Assembly (NCBI GenBank): GCA_900073065.1
Contig: FJOG01000006.1
Coordinates: 1,679,979 to 1,743,978, forward strand
DNA length: 64,000 bases
Origin: Phialocephala subalpina
Lineage: Eukaryota; Ascomycota; Leotiomycetes; Helotiales; Mollisiaceae
Direction of reading: 5' to 3'
The translations under genes and the position numbers were made by a program. The number at the start of each line of letters is the position of its first letter. Position 1 is the stretch's first letter. Shown here one piece after another: positions 11,576-23,566 of this stretch. A model generated the notes under the pieces. That model saw only the letters and a list, made by a program, of their open reading frames with translations, did no database searches and was not told where the DNA came from.

Positions 11576-12997
11576 TTAAGCAAATGCCCCAACAATGGCC
11601 ATCAAAGTTGCGCCAGAAAGGACAGCTCCGAAAGCCTCCCATCTCCTTCTACCCTTGAGGATTCCATAGCTCTTGTCACTCAAGAAGTCCTCCGCCAACA
11701 GTTGTACCAATCCAGCGAACACCAGCAGTCCACTGGAAATCGCATTCATGAACCCCACCATCAGCAATCCCGTAGCACTTTGTGGATCATATGATTCTTG
11801 TACCATAAGCCCAATCGCTTGTCCGATAGGAGTGGTGGTACCGTATGCCAGAACCATCACCCAAGGTTTCAGTGCATGGCGAGGGAAATTGATAGCTGCA
11901 ATTCTGGATCCAAGAGCAAGTCCTTCGAACGACTGGTGGAATGCAATGGCCACCAAAAAGACGACGAATGGTGGTCCTGTGGCTACAGATACCGCCATAC
12001 CAATAAAGACGCTGTGGAAAAGTATACCTGCTTCTAAGAGCATACATTGTAGCATCTGCTTCTTTTGCTGCTCCTCTGGGGAAAGTGTCTTTGGCACTGC
12101 GGCCGTCGCCTCGACGTCGCGGTCGGACTGGTTGAAAGATTCAGAGGTAGGGTCAAGCTCGTCGAGGTCGAGGTCCGAGTCATCGTCGTCGTTCTCATCG
12201 TGATACTTGTGGTGATTATTTGTTCCGTTTGTATCCGGCGTTGATACTGGCAGAGGAGATACACCAGCTACCAACCCCTCCGAGGCATCAATATCTTCCA
12301 GAGCGATATCATTCGGGCGATTCAACCCAAGCTTCCCCAATCTGCCGTTTCTCTTCTTCCTTCTGGGTTCTGCAGATCCATTGGCACGATGTTCATGCCC
12401 ATCTTCCTCGCCCGGAAGCGTGTCCCATTCGTGCGAATGTGAATGACCAGCGCCTCTTGTCGTGAGAAACATCTCAAGCCCAACCACAACTAATGCAGAG
12501 AACATCGCAACAAGTCCAGCCAGCGGACGGTATTGTACACTGAAAAAGTCCGGCAGGCATGGGTCCGTGAGTGAGACGAATGCTGTAGGAAGAAGATGGA
12601 CGAAAGCTGTCGCAATAAGAACACCTGTACCAAAATGTTGTGATATGAATATAAATCTCGCAGCGCCAGGGCTTTTCGAGGATCGTCTAGATATCAGAGG
12701 AAATCCGCAAGCTGATAGGGGTCAGTAGAGGACTTGTAGATAGAGAGTGGGAGCTTACCCAACGTGCTGAGAACCAGTATCAAGACCAGCGCAAAGACGT
12801 GAGCTGGAAAGTTGTAGCTCCCCTTGATCCCAGACCCGCATTGTGGCTTCGTAGTTCCTTCATCTCGTCTTGTCAAATCGAATCGCAGATATTCGTTCGT
12901 TATGTTGGACCACGAAGGAACTGTCGGCGTTAGCATATGGAATTGAACGTGCTGGAGTTTACTTCTTACCTGAGCTCGCAGCATCTGGATTGATCAT
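11576..12997 (-). CDS. ZIP-family zinc transporter (Zrt-like)
   Basis: Membrane importer of Zn2+. The exons 12997-12970, 12920-12759 and 12711-11576 join in frame to give 441 residues. The introns have GTAAGA and GTAAGC donors; the first has a GCTAAC branch site. The segment HFGTGVLIATAFVHLLPTAF followed by TDPCLP is the hallmark of fungal Zrt proteins. After that a helix precedes a long His- and acid-rich cytosolic loop (HSHSHEWD and a run of DDDD residues). Then come the metal-binding helices IV and V with HSVFIGMAV and HQSFEGLALG (His and Glu pairs) and three more helices. Length, topology and motifs are normal. The tiny first exon (MINPDAASS) gives an extracellular N-terminus. Zinc-responsive control is expected from the family; I did not identify a binding site. 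Confidence 0.93.
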
Positions 12998-14843
12998 GGC
13001 TCCGTTCAAACTATGTACAGCGTAAAGATCGCAGAAACATTGTGCAACTCCGCAGAGTCGGTAAATACCCGGATATGGCCAAATTGCTTCTTGTTCGAGA
13101 TGGAGATTCAGCCTTCTTTGTTCGGTCTCGTGTTCGGGAAACCTTCCGAACTAGCCTTTTAGCCTTGCACGTGCTAAGGACCACACAAGTTGCAATCTCA
13201 AGAAGTTCTGCCAACATCTTGACGACTTCTCTACATGCCAAAGATCAGTGCGAGTGTGCCTTCCTTACGGGACAATACGATCGTCATTTCCCGCTAGATA
13301 TGATGCCTGCCATGTATCGCTTACCACGTTCGGGAGGCAACACGAAGAACAGTTCAACGAAGCATGCAAATTAACGATTTGACGATTTTCCATTGATCAT
13401 TCTGTCAAACAATTGTCCTCGTACCTTTTGTTCTTTTAGTTGTAATACTGGAAGGTGTCATTTACTGTCGCGGATATTTGTGTTGTCTCTCCCCATCGTC
13501 TGCCAGTAGATTACATGGGCAAATTTTCTTTGGCGGCTTGCAATCAAGAGTTTTGGGACGCGTATTGCGCTATCCTCAATATTCAAGTGATGGAGGAACG
13601 CTGAAGTAGCATCTCAGCCCGAAGGATGGATCTTGCCGGTTCGAACTTCAGTATGTGGCAGTCGCAACTTCCTCGCGTCCATGTATTTCTACCTCGCAAA
13701 CTCTCTTTCAGTATATGCCTACCTAATCTCTCTCGTCGCGTCCGACATTATGGTTTCCCCTCCCACTAACACACTCTATAAAGTCGCAAATATCTGTATA
13801 GCCTCATGCATATTTTTACCATACGCTTGGGCATGGAGGCATGTCGCATGGAAGACTATCCTTTCCGAGAACATTGGATCAACCTCGACATCTGAATATT
13901 TTCAGACTAGTCTCTACGCATTAGTGACGAGCTCGGAAAAGTAAGATCGAAGTACTCCAGGACGTGGGGGATTGAACATGCCGCATGCTGACTTACAACA
14001 GGTACCCGTCTTGGTCCACGATGACAAGAATGTCTTGTCGGTGCCGCTCACAACATCCGCCACGATAACGAATCACTTCGAATCCACTATTTCGCTCCTA
14101 TTCCCTTCCGAGTATGTGGATAACATTACGGAGTTCTTGATCGAAATATACCCCGAAGAACTACTACACGTGCTGCGACGTTCTCCAACTGCCACGAATG
14201 CTTGAGAATGCTTGAAGCGGCTTTGGTCCGATGTGCCGCTTCTGGCCCCTCCCCAGATAGCTTCTCGCATCATAACGCTTTGGACATCGGGATGGAGCTG
14301 TGGGCAAAGTCCCACCCTGATTGGTACAATGGGCTATGGCTGATCATATTACCAGCTACATATTTGAGAACAACACACCCAGTGACAAAGCAACCATGTC
14401 CATTGCTAGGATGAAGTTCAGCGGAGTATTCGAAGTCGAGAATGAGAAGAACTGGCTCGCTGGGCTGCCTCACGTGGGTCAACACGTGCTCTACGGTAAG
14501 CCAGCCTATCAAATCCTCCCGGCTCGGAATGCTTGCATGCCGAAACGTAACGCAGAGCCCAATGCCCAAGTTGGGCCGCAACTCAAGCATGTATCCTTGC
14601 CTGGAGATATTTGATTTGCTCTCGGGTCTTTGCTCGTTATCAGAAATGAAAGCCAAGTACCATCTTGGGCAGCAAAGTTACATCTGACGGAAGAAGTACC
14701 AAATGTCCACTCCGTTTTCGTGTACATACACGCTGTCCATCTTCTCTCATTCTATCTCCACTGCACCTCCAGTGCATCTTCTTTCTAACCTCATAGACTC
14801 ACGGTTTTCTTCTTCGCTCTCGGCCCCTTCTATCCTCCACGGC
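12998..14843. other. Intergenic; weak coding signals not resolved
   Basis: No gene can be supported. A plus-strand frame at 13633-13944 contains two hydrophobic stretches and could be followed by an intron (GTAAGA to TTACAACAG, 13942-14001). Its continuation, however, ends quickly in one frame, and another frame runs to 14205. Between 14200 and 14700 four frames on both strands are open for 70-128 codons, the longest on the minus strand at 14270-14656. None matches a family I know. It could be a small gene or a decayed one. Confidence 0.35.
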
Positions 14844-15590
14844 ATGGCTTCCACGGAGCGATATCGACATGGAAGCCTGAAACAATCATCCTCGTTCTAC
14901 CCGCCTCCGCCTCCACCCCCAGAGTCACAGACCATTTGGAGATCCGATCAAGATCCTATATTTCACCCCACAGCTCTCGACAGGTTCGAAGAGCAATGGA
15001 GATCTTCTCAAGGAAGGGTAGTTCCTGACGAGAACATCCCAAGTCCAGTGCGACTGGATTTCGAACGGATCCGCAGCCCTGCTGCCTCTCCTCCGCCATC
15101 CGCAAACGCACCATTCTATGTCCCCAGGCGCTACGAGTCTCCTGCATACCCGCAGCAAGACAGAGAGGATATGATGATGTCCACTGGTCCCGAACCAGTG
15201 CGACGAGAGCAGATGTACGTTCAAGTGAACCAAGCTTCCAGGACTCCGAATGTGCGACCTCCAATCCCACTGTACCAGCCGTGGCAGCATCCCTCAGATA
15301 TGGACAGACAATCAGCCCATTCCTTGCCTCCATATGATCATCATCAACCTTCATATGAGCGCCCCGTTGCGCCTCGCCCTGCTACTATGCCGCCGCAGTA
15401 TCGTCAACAGCCTCAGCCGAGGCATCCGAGACCAGATTCTCGTTCCAGGAGACACAATCCCTATGCACATTCAGAGTCTCGGCGTAGGAGAAGGTCTTCG
15501 AGCTCTCAGGCTAGACATCCTTCGAAGAGGAGGTTTACCCCGCCTCAACACTATCAAAGACAGTTCCCGAGCAGGCCACCTTTGCTTTGA
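14844..15590 (+). CDS. Pro/Arg/Ser-rich low-complexity protein, function unknown
   Basis: Not recognised as a known family. I place the start at the ATG at 14844 (MASTERYRHG), in a good context after CCACGGC. The frame is open upstream to 14703, but that extension looks like an untranslated or non-conserved leader. The 248 residues hold a poly-proline run (PPPPPPP), repeated Pro-Tyr-Gln-rich segments and a strongly basic C-terminal region (SRSRRH, SRRRRRSSSS, HPSKRR). No transmembrane segment or catalytic motif is visible. Composition suggests a disordered, possibly RNA- or chromatin-associated protein, but that is inference. Single exon. Confidence 0.5.
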   Translation: MASTERYRHGSLKQSSSFYPPPPPPPESQTIWRSDQDPIFHPTALDRFEEQWRSSQGRVVPDENIPSPVRLDFERIRSPAASPPPSANAPFYVPRRYESPAYPQQDREDMMMSTGPEPVRREQMYVQVNQASRTPNVRPPIPLYQPWQHPSDMDRQSAHSLPPYDHHQPSYERPVAPRPATMPPQYRQQPQPRHPRPDSRSRRHNPYAHSESRRRRRSSSSQARHPSKRRFTPPQHYQRQFPSRPPLL

Positions 15591-16226
15591 TTGTTCTCAT
15601 TTACACGCACATGTTCTTTTTGGATTACGGAGGACTCATCATTTCATACTGTAGATGAGAATGCACTATGATCCATCCCCTGGATAAGCATATACCATGC
15701 CGGATAATGGATGACGCTGCCTGCGTGATTGGTGAGGTGCTAACCTCGGAGCCTACCGTGTGGAGAGCCCTACCTGGGCTGGAGCCAAGCATGTTTATAC
15801 TTCTACCCATCCTGGGTTCTGTCCCGTGGAAGGATGATATTGGTCGACAATGGGCATAGGCGTTATGATTTTGCATGAAGGAAGACAAAATTTGGCAATG
15901 ATATCCCGAGCCAGATGAGCAGGTTTCCGGAGATAGGTGGTTGGAGAGCATAGGATGAGGTGCATGTCTTGAATTTGGAGCATTGGGATTGGGTTCGATT
16001 GGTTATCTTGGGTCATGGTTCTAATACTGGTTCTCGTTGTTTTCCGGTTGGGTTGCATTGGTTGGTGGGTGGTGATGCATTGAATTTGAATATACCCTCT
16101 CAAGTGTTCAGTCTTTCTTCACTGATCACCAATATCTGCACCCAAGAGCTTAATGTGCTGTGATTTCAGACGAAGCGTGGTGACTTGGTTTTCTTTGAAT
16201 TGATATATCTCACACGTGGATCTAGC
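15591..16226. other. Intergenic, no gene seen
   Basis: Short frames on both strands (for example 15625-15951 minus) are not family-like. The hAT-like element begins just beyond, after the target-site copy at 16227. Confidence 0.4.
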
Positions 16227-17068
16227 ACAACGGCCAGAGTGGTCAATAAGTCAGCGGGCTGATGACCACTGATCATTTATCAGTCAGTCAGTTGGCCACT
16301 TTAGCAACTGACAGTTAGTCAGTTAAGGACTCTTCGAATGACATAACTAATCAGTTGGATAGGTGGTTTTTAGGGATTTTAGTATAGTGTTTTTAGTGTT
16401 TTTTGGTGATGGACCGGAGCGGAAAAACTAAATGAAAGGTCTTTGATTGGCTAAAATAAGCGATTTAGAACACAATTAGAAACACTATTCTCTCTATTCT
16501 CGAACTTAAACTGTTGGTTTATAGGTCACGTGGCAATTAAGTTTCGCGCTTATTTTAGAACTTTCCCTCCTATATAATCACGTAGAACCCTTTCTTTTGA
16601 GAGGGTATACCAAATAGAATAAAATCATAGAATATAAGACTAAGATCTTAGTATTAAGTGATTAGTTTAGGATTAGTATTTCTTTTTGTTCCGATATAAA
16701 CTTTTAATCATTATTATTATTATTTGAATTTACTTAAAGATTAACGATTTTGTCTATTTTCATATCGGAATTATCTCTAATACGATTTGCTTCGAAACTA
16801 TGATGTCTTAGAGCGAATCTACTACTAAGAGTATTTAAATAATTAGTAAAGAAAAAGAGTAATTCAAATGGAATGGGCGTTTGAAGTAGTTTTATTAGAC
16901 TTTAGTGAGAAATAATAATTTATCCTCATTTTCACTTGAACTGATCAGCTAGCTGATCAGTTGATCATTTAAGTCATTTAGTTACTTTCTTTTTTGTTAG
17001 TTAGTCAGTTGATTTATATCCTCAGATGATTAAGGGCTGACTGGCTTATTGACCACTCTGACAACGGC
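16227..17068. mobile_element. Non-autonomous hAT-like DNA element (MITE type) with 8-bp TSD
   Basis: The element proper is 16235-17060 (826 bp). Its ends are inverted repeats: the left starts CAGAGTGGTCAATAAG and the right end reads the complement, with one mismatch in the first 20 bases. It is flanked by identical 8-bp direct copies ACAACGGC at 16227-16234 and 17061-17068. An 8-bp duplication and termini beginning CAGNG are features of the hAT superfamily. Subterminal regions are full of GTCAGT, TGATCA and AGTTAGTCAGTT words, possible transposase-binding repeats. The inside is AT-rich with no transposase frame, so it must be mobilised in trans. Intact TSD and TIRs suggest a fairly recent insertion. 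Confidence 0.85.
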
Positions 17069-17731
17069 TCCACCCCATGTCAAACTTGGATCCTGGTCTT
17101 GGTCTTCTTCTGAATTAGTCGAAGGTTTCAATATCGCGGTGGTGGTGATGAACACTTGACGAGGGGTCAGGCGGTGCAGTTGGGATGGATTGATGCGAGC
17201 TGCGAGCAGGGTGGCCCTAGTGTATGTGGGCTATAAGCGAGAAGGTAGAAAGGGTGTACATGTATGGGTTGAGATCGAACAAGAAGAGCATTTCGAGGGT
17301 ATGGGTAGGAGCATTCGAGTAATGGGATGAAGGTAATGATACGGCTTTTAGAGAAGAGGGGATCTCATATATGGTCAGAAAGTCATGCTAGAAATCATCA
17401 TGTACTCTCACGTTGTGACAAGGCTGCATATGCAGTGTGTGACGGGCCTCTTTTCGGTCGGCATGGACCATCACAACATATCCCCAGCGCAACTAACCCA
17501 GCCTTACGGAAAAGTTCAAAATAATCACCACCGTGGACTCGACAAATTTTAAGTCATTACTTCGAAGTTATTCGGGGTTGAAATCCTAGCTCTCGACCTA
17601 TTTCAATACATCTCGGGCGATTTAGTGACTCGAGATATTGGACGAATTTGGTGAGCCAAACGGCCAATACAATCACAACGTCAGCTAACGTCACACCATG
17701 TTGTCTGTTCGTTTCAACTAGTTAACTAGCC
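17069..17731. other. Intergenic, presumed promoter of the HET gene
   Basis: No gene seen; only a 65-codon frame at 17327-17524. The stretch lies between the hAT-like element and the HET gene start. Confidence 0.4.
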
Positions 17732-19625
17732 ATGCCGCGAAGAAGTCAACGACGGATGTGTTACCAATATCGACCGCTCGAGCCACAGAATTTTAGATTG
17801 CTGGAGCTTGTTCCGCATCACAGCCTTATCGCAGACTTACATTGCCGCCTGATTCATTCCTCGATAGTCTCAGCTCATTCGTATGAAGCGTTGTCATACA
17901 CCTGGGGCGATGGCATAAGTACGTGTCGAATAACTCTCAACGGCTCGCCCTTCTATATTCGACCAAATCTTAGGGAAGCCTTACGTCGTCTTCGGCAATC
18001 TAAGGGAAAACGAATGGTTTGGGTTGATGCTATATGCATTAATCAAGATTGCACCGAAGAGAAAAGTATACAGGTCCCATTGATGAGGCAAATTTATGCC
18101 GGTGCAAAGAGAGTGATTGTATGGTTGGGGGAAGACAGCTTCGACAGTGACAAGGCTATTGAGTTCATCCCGGTACTGACAGAGGTGGCGAGATTAGATA
18201 CCGATCTTGTCTGGATATGGCACTTGTCTCAAGACGAATTCCTTCGCCGCATGTCGTCTCTCATTGCATTGTTCTACAGGCCGTGGTGGCGCAGAACGTG
18301 GATAATCCAGGAAGTCGCGCTTCCTAGAAGCGTCATACTTCTATGTGGTTCACAACGCATTCACTGGTCTGTAGTCTGTGATTTCGTATTGGCATGGATG
18401 GATATCAAGTTCTCGCTCTACCTCAGCTCCCTTTACCAACGTACTATTGATGGCGTTCAAAAAACGGCACTCCGTACCTTGGGCATGGCCATTTCTGGTT
18501 TCGCCGAATCACTTACACGCATGAGGCTCGATCAGCCAATTTACCTGTCTCCCGCAAACTCGTTGAAGCTGTCGAATCTACTCTGGTCCTACAAGAATCA
18601 AGATGTGAGCAATCCAAGAGACAAAATATATGGACTTTTGGGCCTTGTACCAAACGCTGGTGTTCAAATTGATTATAATAAGTCAGTTGAAGATATCTAC
18701 ACGTCCGTGTTTCGCTCCTTTCTTGAAGAGGATGGTGGGTTCGATACCTTTCGTTGGATGACTGGAGAAATGATGGTACAAAAAGTGGAATGGGCCAGAC
18801 AGCTAAATTTACCTTCATGGGTTCCTGATTTTGGACCAAGAGCTGTCCATCCCATCTCATCTTTCATTTTTTTTACGGAGGGACCAATCTGTCCTCCACG
18901 AGGTGTGTTTCAAGCATCTGGGCCGAACCGCTCTCGATCAGAGTTTATTCTCCAATTTGAAGATGGCGAGCGCACTTTGGTACTCCGAGGGTATAGATTT
19001 GACACTATCAGCCAGCGCGGCCGATTGTTCCCGTACCTTGATGAAATAGTATTGAGTGGGTATCAGACATACCCAACATTCAAGCACTGGGAGAAGTTGG
19101 CAATGAGTACGACCAACCGCCCATACGACTTACGCAGCTCTAGAGGAGAAGCTTTTTGGAGGACGATTTTGACTGATCGAAAAGTTGAGGGCTTCCACTT
19201 TCAAGACAATGCAGGATGGATTCCAGCACGGAGACTCACGCCCGTCGATAGATGCGTTCCTCCCCAGAACTCTGAGCAGGAGCGAGAGTTGCTTAGAGCA
19301 ATCGAGACTCGTGGAGGCTGCATCTTTGGACGAAGATTCTGCATAAGCAGCCGTGGGTATTTTGGACTCATGCCAGCAACTGCGTGTGAAGGTGACATGA
19401 TCTGCGTCTTGCTCAGAGGCGAGGTGCCGTTTGTTTTAAGAAGAAGAAATGATCGCGATCAAGGCTTCTATCAGATGATTGGAGAGTGGTAAACCGGTCA
19501 AATTTCTTCTATGACTGTGTGGCGGCTAACAAGACTACAGTTATGTCCACGGCATCATGGATGGAGAAGTCGTCAAAGACGCGCTGAATAACGGATCAGG
19601 TTATGAATTGTTCAAGTTATGTTAA
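17732..19625 (+). CDS. HET-domain protein (heterokaryon incompatibility family)
   Basis: Exons 17732-19488 and 19541-19625 join in phase (GTAAAC donor, GGCTAAC branch, TACAG acceptor) to encode 613 residues. The second small exon supplies the expected family ending (YVHGIMDGEVV). The N-terminal HET domain has its usual blocks: YEALSYTWGD at about residue 50, then MVWVDAICINQ, then RQIYAGAKRVIVWLGED, then FYRPWWRRTWIIQEV. HET domains trigger cell death on fusion of incompatible hyphae in characterised proteins; most family members have no known role. No signal peptide or membrane segment. The reading frame is intact. It converges on the HET-STAND pseudogene on the other strand. Confidence 0.93.
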
Positions 19626-19880
19626 GTAAAGAGGAGATTCGTTTCTAAGCTGGAGACGCATATTTGATTTGCTTTCACTGCAGCTAGAGATACATTGGTC
19701 TGTTTTGAAGAGGTTGTAAAACACTTGGTTACGCAAAGTGCGCCCATTTTCGACTGTATCCAATTCGATTTTGTCAATGCTTCTGTCCCAACCATACCTC
19801 CAAAGTAGAATTACAGAAGCCAGGTCGACTTCCAAGACCGGTCAAGAAACTTGGTCTGAATTCTCTACTTCATACTTCCT

Positions 19881-22779
19881 CTATCGATGCCGTCCGCATT
19901 GGGGGTGCCAATGCATAGCTGCACCCACAGTAGGCTCAACTCCTCCAATTCTAACAATTTCCACGCATTTTTGAATTGTGCTTTCTGTAGAGCTAAGATT
20001 AATATGAAAGAATCCCCAGTATCTATTCCGCGTAAGTTTCATCCGAATCGAGGGATATAGATTAGCAAGAGCTTTACCTATGACGGTTTTAATTTGGAAA
20101 CTTGCAGTAAAAATGCGTCTTGCCAGACCCCGCCGTTCCGTAGATGACAAATTGTCGCTGGTGACTGTCTTGGATTATTGCTGATATCCCAAAGAGAAAA
20201 CTTTGGAGCCGGGCCAATAGTTCGCTCTGGCCATTAAACATGGAGCTTATAGATTGGGGGACGTAGAAGTGTCTGTTACGCAATTGGCCGTCGCCAAATG
20301 CATCTCCTCGATCGCAGCATTGACAGTTGTACTGAGATCATTGATGGGGCTTGAGGTTATCATATTATGAGCCAAATCACTCATAGCACCCTCTGGAACT
20401 TGTCCTGACGTGTTTGACATTGCGGCAATCACTAACTGGGATGTTTTGACTTCTTGTGCGAGTTCATCAAATGATCGAATTCTATCGCCATTCCCTCCTT
20501 CGTTATTATATCTGTATCGATGTTAGTTCCCGATAAGACTTCATGACTCTAGCAACTTACAGCCTCGCCATAAGTAGAGACATATGGAGGATTTTATGAT
20601 AAATCAATATATTGTTGGCAAGGGATTGTCCGAGCTCGCGCTCCTTGGTCTCGGATTTCTTTTCTTCCAGATTTAAAGATTCATGAAGGAGCGTGGCATC
20701 ATGAGGTGATGTGAGGTTCTTGTTGAAAAGGCGTGATGCGAACATCGGGGCAAATTTATTCCCAAGAAGTCTTTTCATTCCTTCAAGCGCTTTGCGGCAG
20801 TTCTTGAGATGTTCCGCAGTCTGGTTCCACAATTTTTCTGGTATAGATGGATGAGATTTTTAAATCTCCTTGTGAAATACGGCTTGGATCGCCTTATTAA
20901 CAGCCCCGAGAGCCTCGAGATCCTTGATGAACTCTTTTATAGCGTCCATAGAGTTGCCTATCGCTACACATCTTGACTCCAGAATTTCGAGGCTTGAATA
21001 AAGATCCTTGTAGTGCTTGTTTATGTTGACTTTGAAAGTCGAGGCAGCCACAACAGCACCCTCGAGATATTTGACGAAGGGTATGCAGACATCAGCCACA
21101 CCATCAGTGCCCGAAAAGATGGACAGAGGATCCATATCTCTCAAAATCCCATCGTTGTTGCTATCTCCAAGATAGTAATTGAATTTTACGTGTACCTCAA
21201 CTACTCCTGGATCTCCAACCGCCGGCTTGACATTGACTTGTACAATTGATCTTCCTTTCAATAACACCTTGTTGGCAACGTCTGATTTGCCACGGTGCAC
21301 TTGATCCCATATATCAAGCAGGGACTGGTGATTATAGGGTTCAATAACGCACCAGGCCTTAGACGAATTCACATCGTAGTCCAGCACGATGATGAAATTG
21401 GAAGTCTGCGCTCTGTACATGGACTCTTTCTCTTCAAACAGACATACGACGTGCCAATTGGCCCATGCGAGTGGGTCAATCCAGTATGAGGTTGTTTTTG
21501 GAGGTGCAAGGAGTTTCTGAAAACCCGAGCCTTCATTGGCAGACCCATACCTTTCGACCAATTCGTGGGTGGAGGGCGTTTGAACCAGTCGAAATTCCCG
21601 AAGCCGGTGGATATCTCCTTTAAATGCATCGTCGGGTCTGATAATCTCTTTTCGAATGTAGATTGCACGCTTCTCTGCTGCTACATCATGCACCGAGCTC
21701 AATGGGATGTCTCGTGTTGCTTGAGCTACTCTCGCGAATTGATCTCCATCCCGTGAGAGTTGTTGTAGGGGAATTCCGACAGCGCATCGCTGTTCACCCT
21801 TGACCTGATGGCAGTCGAGGTGCGCGATCCAATGGTTCGGAGAGTCCACGTCTGCAGTCAAAGGTATCGTGATTCTAAGCCCTTTGTTCGTCATGGAAAA
21901 GGTATCGCTGGCATCCCATCTTCGAAATGAGAGTATGTCCTTGGAAGAACGGAAGAATATCGGGTGCTCAGCAAGAAGTCCTACTTCTTTCAACGCTCCC
22001 CAGTGGCTCCCTACTTCTTCAGGCACATTCCAAGCGAACAATGTATGATCGTCCGAATTTTTCATAATTTCCTCCTGGAGCCTGATGAATGCTTTCTTAC
22101 CACCTTCTCCATATAGAAGCGGCATATTGACGTCGAAGAGCCCAAGCAGGCAATAGGCTATGTCCTCGGATCGTGTAGTCTCCCTTCTTGATGCCCAACA
22201 CATTCGCTGTGCAATGCTGAATTTGTCTATCTCTTTCTCATCGCCGTGGAGCGCCGAAACATGGATCCCACTGACCCTGGAGATCAAATCACTGAGCTCG
22301 TCTCTGGTGCCAAGCTGATTCCAGTCTGTTCCATAGAGCATCATTAGTTTTGGAGCCAACAATTCTTGCAAGGTCCACCCTCTAGAAAACCATCTACTGT
22401 CCCGCAAGCAAGAGTAGTGGTCTCGTGCAGACCATCTAGCCGCAGGAATATCAGCCAAGTAGGCATAGCAGACTTTAGCATCACGATGCCATGTAAACAT
22501 GGAATTGATTGCCTCTGAGAGCTCAGCACTACTTGACTTATCTATACAGACAGTATCCATCCATATCCAGTCGATACCGTCTTGTCTCGCTTGCCGACAG
22601 CAGTAGTCGATCTTCTTCCAGCCGAGCTTTCGTGTATACCTCACCATCCAAGACTACATATCCTGGAGGATCACCTCATCCCGATCCCAGGTATGCGAAA
22701 GGATGGCATATTCCACCTTGTTGGCTTCATTTTCAACAAATTCGCGCAATTCGTATGTTCTCGAATGGAGCAGCCGCAT
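19881..22779 (-). pseudogene. HET-STAND incompatibility gene, inactivated and 3' truncated
   Basis: Read on the minus strand from an ATG at 22779 (MRLLHSRTYELREF), this is a HET-E-like HET domain: AILSHTWDRDEV, WIWMDTVCIDKSSSAELSEA, WFSRGWTLQELLAP, EDIAYCLLGLFDVNMPLLYGEG. It continues through a helical linker to a STAND P-loop (YGTAGSGKT). Defects: in-frame TAG at 22656-22654, TAA at 20862-20860 and TAA at 20091-20089, a frameshift near 20283, and loss of everything after the first part of the NB domain (stop at 19883-19881). Introns 20560-20512 and 20077-20023 still have intact splice sites, and long stretches between the stops are open, so inactivation looks recent. Each of the three stops could come from CAG or CAA by one C-to-T change in CpA context. 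Confidence 0.88.
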
Positions 22780-23566
22780 CGCGATGGGTTCTTACACCAG
22801 AGCTTTGAAATATCCCACCAGGACCACTCGCCTTTACAAGTCTCCAGTGGGTGGACTCCTTGAGTTCATAAGATGTCCGAGATTTCGAGAAGGATCTCCC
22901 AGCTCCTGATGAGTGATTGATGGACCACGGTTCCAAGGCAGCACACCTAGAACAGCTGAGAACCTTAACGCGTAGTCGCGTACCTTAATCCCATCGAAAA
23001 AGGGATATTTGACGGCAAAATCTGACCGCGCCGAGAGTCAGTAGATTCTGGGAGATGAACAAAATGCGATGGAATTAAAGAAAGAAGCAGGCAGGTTTCT
23101 GGATTTTTTCGTGTAGTGTCGCACAGGGTTGGAAGAGAGGGCCAGTGCAGGTGCCGCAGCAGTGTGCACGACCAGGGTCTCACACTCCAATCAAAACAAC
23201 CCATGGTCGCTGCACTGCACAATAGGCACTCTTGCCCCTATTTTCCGAGGCCGTGTACTAAAGCATTCCCTTCGCGATTCTCTTCTTTCGTTCGCGCGAG
23301 CTCTCCCTAGCTTCATCCCCTCACGACTAGCTGAGTAGCTGCTGAGCAGATTGAAATGTTCTGCAGGGCACGCAAATAATCCTTTCCCATTTCGTGTGAG
23401 GCTATTGGTCCGATAAACGCTCACTCGCCCGACTGCGTAGTCGCAGCCTGATGGTGGTGGTGGCTTGGATTTGACACGTCGGCAAGGGAAAGAGATGTGC
23501 ACGCGTTTCTTCATCCTTCACATAGCATCCTTTCTTCACATCGCAATCAATGCTCCTGATTTCGAG
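22780..23566. other. Intergenic between divergent genes
   Basis: Divergent spacer between the HET-STAND pseudogene start and the membrane-protein gene. Short frames only. It should include both promoters. Confidence 0.45.

Noticed and set aside
13600..13660. A GGTTCGAA word suggesting a tRNA T-arm
   Set aside because: No matching acceptor stem, D-arm or anticodon arm could be laid out around it. No other convincing tRNA was seen in the window.
14270..14656. A 128-codon minus-strand frame with three other long open frames overlapping it
   Set aside because: Several frames are equally open and none has a recognisable domain, so calling one a gene would be a guess.
17060..17068. Reading the 826-bp element at 16235-17060 as Tc1/mariner or MULE
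   Set aside because: The target duplication is 8 bp, not TA or 9-11 bp, and the termini start CAGAG, which fits hAT better.
22654..22656. Treating the TAG in the HET-STAND gene as part of an intron
   Set aside because: Any GT-AG pair that removes it either is about 20 nt long or deletes the conserved AILSHTW block, so a nonsense change is the simpler reading.
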